Shown here in pieces: positions 56,659-64,000 of a stretch of DNA of 64,000 bases. The first letter of the stretch is position 1, and each line of letters begins with the position of its first letter. The translations under genes were made by a program, and so were the position numbers. The notes beneath the pieces were generated by a model. The model made no database searches. It was not told the DNA's origin and worked only from the letters and a program-made list of their open reading frames with translations. The DNA lies in contig CM041294.1 in the NCBI GenBank assembly GCA_023052935.1, positions 36,355,236-36,419,235 of the forward strand. Reading direction: 5' to 3'. This stretch comes from Piezodorus guildinii (taxonomy: Eukaryota; Arthropoda; Insecta; Hemiptera; Pentatomidae).

Positions 56659-56669
56659 TAATTGGAAAA

Positions 56670-56888
56670 AAATAGTTTTCAAGTTATTTAAAATTATCAT
56701 TTTTGAAATTGTGAAATATAAAATCGATATTATACATTTATTTGTTTTTAAATGTGAGACCGAAAAACAAATTTCCGATATCAAAGGAATTTTGCCACCG
56801 CATTTGTTGATGGTTGGATGGCTCTGTATAATTATTGTAAACTAGGATGGCCTTATAGATATAGACTTATAAAAGAATTTAAAACTTG

Positions 56889-56967
<79 letters not shown>

Positions 56968-57457
56968 AGTATATATAATAGTAATTGTTTATTGTTATTG
57001 CAAAATTGAACAGGTCGGCTCCGGACAAGACTGTCTAAAATACCATAGTTATATTCATGTTTTGTTTTTTATTAATTGTAAGATTGCTATATTTTTATTG
57101 TAGTATGCTAAAAAATACATTAATCTATCTATTTATTTTATTGATGATTAGTAGGAAGAGAGACCATTGGAAATGAGTTAGATAATTGTCATTATTTGAA
57201 TATCTGAGAAGGTTAGACTTATGAGCCGTCTATGAAAAGACTACACTTAAACTATACACCCACAAAATGAAATAACATATATTATTACATCAATTGTATG
57301 ATTTAAAAATTAAATAAGTTTGGTACATATGCATATAGCTAATAGTTTATTTAAAGTTTACGTTAATTACTTGTATAATATTAATAATTAGTTAAACTTT
57401 TGCTTTGATTTTATTATATTTTATAGCTGGCTGTAATTACTAATAATTCCACTTTTA
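56670..57457. other. No gene; (TA)n microsatellite at 56890-56964
   Basis: AT-rich, with a TA array of about 75 bp with slips. Confidence 0.6.
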
Positions 57458-58070
57458 AGTGTACCTTTTTATGATTTTCTCAAAAACGGTTCCGACGATT
57501 TTGATTAAAATCGCTTTATCGATGTAAAATTTGATTGGATTTAATATCAAGTAAGTTTCATTCTGATTGAAATAGTGTGACAGGGCATAAATGCCGATAG
57601 TTTAAATTTTCTTCCTCTAAAGTACCTTTAATTTTGTATATTCTTAGAAAATAACTATATTATCTAGTTGTCATTGATAAAAAACCAGGTAAATATATAA
57701 GTTAAACTAATTCGATATACAACTACAGGAGAAAACTACAAAAATATTTGTTTCATGAAATTTTTCGTTTATAACATAATACCAGTAATATAGATGTATA
57801 ATATACCGTTGGAAAGCAAAAGATTTTAGGAAAAATATTATCTTATACGCAAGCTTGTAAAATTTATTAAGGAGTATGGAAAAGCCGATAAAACTAACTG
57901 ATTATTTCAGATAATAATATAATAGATTTTTTAATAAAACACATGTTTCTATATTAATTCAATTTAGCTAATTCTTTATTAGTTTGACTCCTTTTTATCT
58001 CTAACTTTATTTGAAAATTCTTTAATCGATTTTAAGTGAAAATCGTGTGTTGCCCGCACCTTTTTAAATT
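57458..58070 (+). repeat. GTAAG-family repeat, 5'-truncated
   Basis: TTTTCTCAAAAACGG, TGACAGGGCATAAATGCCGA and the degraded end AAGTGAAAATCGTGTGTTGC, GCACC. Confidence 0.72.
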
Positions 58071-59526
58071 GTTATAATTACCAACTGAACTGAGTACAGT
58101 ACATATTTCATTCGGATATGTTTCAAAACCAAGTAAATTACAAAAAATCTTTCAGACCTCAAGCGAGTTTTATCCGACTAGAGGGGGAGGGGAGGGGTGA
58201 GGATGCGGATTAATGCCAGAATCAAAAGCTCCTTCCCTTCTCCTCCGGAACCGAGACGGGAACTAGTGATTGTTTTATTCCAAATTTCTTTTATAATTCG
58301 CATAAATCCGATTTTCATACTAATATCAGTGTTGTTACTATTACGGTTAATGGGTATTCCATGGTTAATTTATCCATCTACAATAATACAACTATCCATA
58401 CAGTATGTACTAGAACAAAATAAAATATAAAATAGTATTTTCAATATTTTGATATTTTTCAGGTTTATTAACAATGATTTCGGGTATAAACCTATCAGAT
58501 AGATAGCCCTACTCTTTGCAACCTTTATTATAGTAGATCAAATGTTTAGGTATATACGTGCTGAGAAGAAAAAAACACCCTTAATCCCGACCACCCTTGT
58601 CAACCATTTACCCAAAACAAACGATTGGCTTTCAGGAGAAAATATTTTTTATCTTGATTATCCTATTATTTTAGGACTAGAGTAATCTTCAAGGATCAGA
58701 TTAAAAAAAAAAAAAAAAGATACAAGAGAGGCTTATATCGTGAAAAACGTTTAAGCTCCACTTTTTTGTATTTTGTTTTTAATATCTATTTTTAATGAAT
58801 CATCACCATTATCTAGTTCCCCATTGTTTGTTTTTTTCATCTGTTATCTTATTCGCCGAAATATGTTTACTATAGTTGCTGGATATTTCATTACATTTCA
58901 AAGTTTCAAAATATTTAGAAAATACATTTTGAAATAGAAAGTTGAAACTATTTTTGTTTAATAATCGACTGCATGACTGTACATATTAGTTTTTGTTTAA
59001 TTACTATTTATGATAGTAATTGATTATTCAAAAAGGAAATAAAATTTTTGTCGTTCACACTCTTACTTACTAATTATTCTCCTAATAGTTATAATAACAT
59101 TACTATATACATATAGAATATATTTATAAATTAGGAGATAAAATATATAATTTATTTTTCTTTAGTGATTTGTTTTTAGGTAAATATATATCTGAACATA
59201 TTTACTCCTTGTTTAAAAGATTAATGTGAATAGTAAAGTAAAGCTTTATAATTTTTATATACATATGAGTAAATAAATAATATACTATTTTGTATTAATT
59301 TGCAAAATTTCAAAAAAACGAAGAAAGGCCGATTATCATAGGGTGTTAATTGTTTTTTTTTTTTGTCAATTACAATGTCGTATTGAAATAAATGAACCTA
59401 GGTAATCTGTAGGATTATTTCGAGAAGTTTTGTTTTTATTGTTTTAAATATATTTTAAATTAAATAATCTCTTTACTGATTCCGTTAAACTTATCTTAAA
59501 CAGTTTCCTCTAAATACATATATATG
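58071..59526. other. No gene recognised
   Basis: 58180-58260 is less AT-rich. Otherwise AT-rich with A and T runs. The 77-codon frame at 58197 has a hydrophobic middle but no domain. Confidence 0.35.
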
Positions 59527-59760
59527 GTTTGTAGTTTCCACACCGATACTCGATGGCATTTTATAGGGTGGGGTCTTCACTCCCTACGCCTATTTTTGTA
59601 AGTAGCTATCAATTGGCTGACGGGTCCCACATACCCGGGGGAGATTGTGAGTGAATCCCCATTTATTTGTATGCTTGAAATAGTACTACTAGGACTGGGA
59701 TTCGAACTCACAACTTTAGCGTGGCAGGCTAGCTCGCTAACCACTCAGCCACGGGCTCCC
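59527..59760 (-). repeat. tRNA-derived SINE, family B
   Basis: Minus strand from 59760: GGGGAGCCCG, A box TGGCTGAGTGG (complement of 59741-59751), then GTTAGCGAGCTAGCCTGCC and B box GAGTTCGAATCCC (about 59696-59708). Body unlike family A. A TA microsatellite (59765-59830) abuts the head. Confidence 0.85.
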
Positions 59761-59768
59761 CATATTAT

Positions 59769-59830
<62 letters not shown>

Positions 59831-59833
<3 letters not shown>

Positions 59834-61529
59834 GTTAATGTAGATTATGTTATTCCTCATACATTACCATTTTTCTGGTATAATTTTGATTTTTTTTTTC
59901 TCGGAATACTAAAAATTTACTAACCATATCAACTAGGTTATCATATAATTATATTTTTTGTTTAATTCGGAATTATTTTTTTTCTAGTTGCTATTAAAAA
60001 GTAAACGGTACATGAAAAATAAATAAACCAAAATTTAGAGAGTCTTGCAATCAATACATTAATTTCTTGAAAACTTTAATTAGTGAATTATTAAATAAAT
60101 TCACTCACGATTTAGAAGGACATGCTAATTGATCCAAATGAACTCAATCTGATCGTAGTCCAAAATTAAAGATTATAAAACTCCGTAAAAATCAGGGGTA
60201 ACAAAATTTACATAAAAGAAGCTGTGATACCTACGAAAATACAGCAGTGAACATGATTAAATAAAAAACCGGACAATTATTCATTTTAACGTTAGACATG
60301 GTGCATATCTCTCATGTAACCCTCATATTGGATTGCAAAACTTTCGACAATACAGAACTCACGTCACTATACTTGATATCGCTCAGGCTATAGATCACCC
60401 TTTTACGTCTACTCCGAAGGACGCTATAACCGTGGATTTCTTACTCCTATTTAAAAATCCTAGGGCCACTCACCAGGTTGTGAACTCAGTGATTATAATA
60501 ATTAATAGCAACAAAGTGAAGTTTGGGTTTAAAAAGCAGATTTTATTAATTTTATTTTGATATATAATTTAACCAACAAATGGCAATTTTGTTATAAATT
60601 GGGCGAACAGTGTAAAAATCAAGTCTGTAACCAAGTCATCAAAAAATTATTTATGAAATATAATAGTAACATAGACGTATGATATACAGTTGGAAAGTGA
60701 AAGATTTCAGATAAGTCAATATACAATAAAATAAATCGTACAAGTTAACATGAAGTTTTTGTAAGCCCATAAACTTATAGACATATGTTGTTGGTATAGA
60801 AGGAGGTTATGATAATTCAATGTTGCCACCGTCATACAGTATCGTACTCATTCATTCAGACCGCAAGATTTTAGAAACAATATTATAAACTAAATTGTAA
60901 GTTGTTATAAATCTATAAGCTAATATTGCTATTAATTATTTCAACTTTCAAATTATTTTATGAAAACAGACTTTTCACATAAAAAAAAATGGGATTTCCA
61001 TGCAAACTACTAAATAAAACTTCTAAAATATATTTTAAATAGTCCATTTAAAATATAAAATAGTAATAAAATGAGTAGGATGGGGAGCTTTGTTATTACT
61101 ATAGTTTCTTAAAATATACTATTGCAATCAATTTAAGATAGGAAACATAAATTCTTTGTAATCTATGCTTCAAATTAAAAAAAAAAAAAACCAAAGAAAC
61201 TGAGCCAATTTTGATTTACCTACTAATTTATTTTCTCCCATCCTGCTAATGATTAATCATAATAATGAACCATAAAAAATCAACATATTTTCTATCTTAT
61301 TCTACTTTCGTAACGATGAATCAAAAATTCCAAAAAGATAAACTCTAAATCAGTCAAAAAGAGCTTTCTTAAAGAAAAATGACAACTCAATCAAATAGAA
61401 GCAGGGTTGAGTCGACTAGTATTTAATAAAATAAAATATAAATGTTGTAAAGCGATAATGAATTAAGAGGATGATAAACATTTTTTTTTTCTCCGGGGTT
61501 CTGCAATGATGTCACATCCCGGTCTTTAG
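59831..61529. other. No gene; weak repeat relics
   Basis: 60380-60460 is the partner of the short repeat at 54510-54600. 60640-60910 contains eroded GTAAG-family phrases (GATATACAGTTGGAAAG, GATTTTAGAAACAATATTAT). The rest is AT-rich. Confidence 0.35.
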
Positions 61530-62080
61530 TACTCCGTCTCTCCAATAATCTCGATCATTGCAGTCGTCCTCAGTCAGACCTCTGCCTGCCATATCCTCCA
61601 TCACATCTTCTATCCCTCTTTTCCGAGGTCTTCATCGTTTTTCCTCTTGCGTGGGCAGTATTCAACCAATCGGAGAGACCAACGTGTTTCGTCCATTCTC
61701 AAAACGTGCCCATACCACATCAGACCTCTACTAATTTCTTCGAGAATAGTTAGCTCGGCCCCCAATCTTTCCCTTATTTGATTATTGGGGATTTTTTCTA
61801 ACCGAGACACCGGAGAAGATCTTCTTCTCCAAATATTCATCTCCAGGGATAATATTTTTTTTGCTTGGATTTCTTCACTGTCCACGGTTCACATCCATAC
61901 AGCGCAGTGCCGACCAGAAAGGAGTGGAATATCTTCTTTTTCGTTTGGAGTGATACTTCTTATTCCATAACACTCCATTTAGTATCCCAATAATCCTTTT
62001 TCCCTTAATAATCGTGTTAGTATCCTATCTATTGAGGTCTTATCTATAGTAACGCCTAGATATTTGAAGGCATCGCTCGA
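61530..62080 (-). pseudogene. RTE-like LINE RT C-terminus
   Basis: Minus strand: DAFKYLGVTIDKTS (about 62070), LYGCEPWTVKKSK after a frameshift, EMNIWRRRSSPVSRLEKIPN, then EEISRGLMWYGHVLRMDE. The YLG...LYG.EPW...R..WYGHVLRM order is typical of RTE-type elements. Catalytic box absent. Several frameshifts. Confidence 0.8.
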
Positions 62081-63519
62081 TAAACATATAATTCTTTAAA
62101 AATAATAAACTATTACTTCTTTTCTAGCCTTTGTGAGCTGTATTGTGCATCTCATATCATGATCAAATTGGATATTTGCAGTATCCATCAATACCAGCAG
62201 AAAACAGTAGGCATTTGGAAGATGTGAGACACCATGGAGGAAAAGCCATCATGAAATATGGGAGTTTAGCTCCCTCGTTTGTAGTTAGATTACATAAATA
62301 TGGGGGTAGTGAGATGTATCCCACCCATGGGGGACAACTTAGGACCTAACTCCACCTTAGTTGGAATTAATATTCCTAACTTATTCAAAGGATACTTGAT
62401 TAGCCCTCTTGGATAGGGCTCTCACAAGCTGCTTTTACTAAGTCTGTCGCTAGTATCTATTTATAATATTCACTATATGAGGAATAATATCTATGAGGCA
62501 ATAAGTATAAAAAAATAATAATCTACGTTATAGACCTATTTATATCAAACTGGTTTATAGAAGCGTTATGATTTGAGGCTGAACAAGCTAAATCCCCAAA
62601 GTTACGGAGGGCAGTTTCGAATCCGGCCTGGTCGAGTTATAATTTGTTTCATGGAAGCTTCACAGAATAAATCTTACTAGTAAGATAATCTATTATATTC
62701 GTCACATAAATAAAATAACGTAAGACCTCGATGAACAAAATTATAAATAAGTGGTTTTCTAAATCTCATTGGAAAAACTTTATTTGTAAACATTACAATT
62801 TGTCTCAATTATGACAGTAATCATAATGCTAAATTACCTCATTCTAAATATACAAAATAATACATATTTGTCAATCGATTTAAAATCGTGAATTTTCATT
62901 AATTTGCCGCTTATTTTTTATTTTAATAATTTCTTAACCAGTTATTCTCTATCCTTTCATGAATAAAAAGCTGTGGATAAAATATTTTTCTGGCAAATAC
63001 TTTTAGTGTTGGAACCGTTTAAAGCCCGCTTCGCGACTGAAAACATGTGTTGTGAAAATCTTCGTAATTCTGGTAATTTTGCATACATCGAGAAAATAAA
63101 AAATTAACGATAAGACAAAGACATCCTTCATATCTTAAGTCCTTACAACTCATTATGTTATATATGAAGAAACTGGTTAAATATAATCTCGAAAATTAAT
63201 TTTTTAAAAAAGGAGGCCTTTTAGGTAGTTAAAAGTCTATAAAAGAAAAGAGACCCACGTTTGATTATTTTTTTCATAAATAGCTTAGTTAGAGCCATAC
63301 ATGCATTTTCAAAATTGGCAATGTTTCATTTTTCGCGAAGTTAACAAGGAAAGATCTTAAAAGGGACTCAGTGAAAAATTATGAAACTAACACAGGATAC
63401 GCATCTATACGATGTTCATAAGTGACATAAATTTTGTGACTGAGGTTGAGCTGGTTTGCGAGTTATGAAATACTCTTCGCTTTTAAAATAACGTTTTATT
63501 TTCTAACCTCCTGTAATAT
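62081..63519. other. No gene recognised
   Basis: AT-rich. A B-box-like GCAGTTTCGAATCCGGCC lies at about 62609-62626 without a convincing A box. The 68-codon frame at 62143 is not recognisable. Confidence 0.35.
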
Positions 63520-63895
63520 AACATATTTCAGGACCAAAAGCTAGAGTTGTGACCGAAAGTGCTACATTATACCATGAATTTCGTACCTTTTTACGTTTTT
63601 TTCAAAAACAGCTCCAACTATTATGATTAAATTCGCTATAGAAAATCAACGGGCTTTAATACCATGTATGTTTTATTCTAATTAAATAGTCCGACAGGGC
63701 TTAAACGCCGATATTTTAAATTTCTCTTCCTCCGAAATACCTTTTATTTTGTAGATTTGAAAAAAAAAATTAAACATATTATCATATAAGTATTGATAAA
63801 AAAAACGGCATAATATACAAGTTAAACGAATTTGATAACCGACAAAAGGAAATAACATAACAAAAAAAAAAAAATATATTTCTTTATGTTTGAGC
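63520..63895 (+). repeat. GTAAG-family repeat, interior portion
   Basis: ACATTATACCATGAATTTCG, CCGACAGGGCTTAAACGCCG and ATACCTTTTATTTTGTAGAT align with 5210-5415. The 3' end is missing. Confidence 0.7.
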
Positions 63896-63900
63896 CTCAA

Positions 63901-64000
63901 ATGATTTTTTTTTTCTATTTTATGTAAAATGATTTTTTTTTTCTATTTTATGTAAAATGATTTTTTTTTTCTATTTTATGTAAAATGATTTTTTGTTTTC
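63901..64000 (+). repeat. 28-bp tandem array at the window edge
   Basis: ATGAT followed by a T-run, CTATTTTATGTAAA, repeats at 63901, 63929, 63957 and 63985 and continues past the window. Confidence 0.95.

Noticed and set aside
56551..56784. Minus-strand frame with a long Phe run
   Set aside because: It is the 59-A tail of the retroposed sequence read in antisense.
62575..62635. tRNA gene or SINE head with B box near 62609
   Set aside because: No convincing A box or acceptor stem, and no related body sequence.

Overview
This looks like a repeat-saturated intergenic and intronic stretch from an AT-rich arthropod nuclear genome. The evidence is one phase-1 exon with canonical splice sites encoding half of an immunoglobulin domain most like the arthropod Sidestep cell-adhesion family (45658-45867, + strand), Jockey-clade LINEs, mariner and Tc1 relics, tRNA-derived SINEs and long microsatellites. 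Nothing bacterial or organellar is present. The species cannot be named from the sequence alone. Almost everything else recognisable is mobile DNA. || Layout. 1-10 kb: a truncated CR1-like LINE, a short MITE, members of an abundant 0.6-0.9 kb family whose ends carry GTAAGTGAAAG, two foldback elements whose arms contain hammerhead-ribozyme-like motifs, and a Jockey relic split by a 761-bp MITE with TTA target duplication. 10-21.3 kb: Jockey, I-type and RTE relics, then a nearly intact I-type LINE on the minus strand (about 16372-21300; EN-RT-RNase H ORF with a single frameshift) and its 5'-truncated sister copy at 13494-13976 with a perfect 14-bp target duplication. 22-33 kb: a long decayed Jockey, a Tc1 relic, a complete but internally deleted mariner with TIRs and TA duplication, a CR1-like LINE with an uninterrupted 608-codon RT frame, and a tRNA-SINE. 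34-45 kb: SINE inside a repeat, a 28-bp minisatellite inside a transposon-like insert inside a repeat, a third degenerate hammerhead-like repeat, and a Jockey copy with a perfect 14-bp duplication. 45-46.4 kb: the host exon, hemmed in by repeat relics within 90 bp on both sides. 47-64 kb: more LINE ends, another SINE family, an unidentified retroposed sequence with 59 As and a 13-bp duplication, an RTE relic and a 28-bp tandem array running off the window edge. || How the parts relate. The LINEs (Jockey, CR1-like, I-type, RTE) supply the reverse transcription machinery that would also move the SINEs and the retroposed sequence. CR1-like copies share a 3'-terminal hairpin followed by short tandem tails, whereas Jockey copies end in AATAAA-type A-rich tails. 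The nesting order gives a relative history of insertion. The only likely host coding sequence is the Ig exon, so most of the window is probably intron of that gene or its flank, which the window cannot settle.
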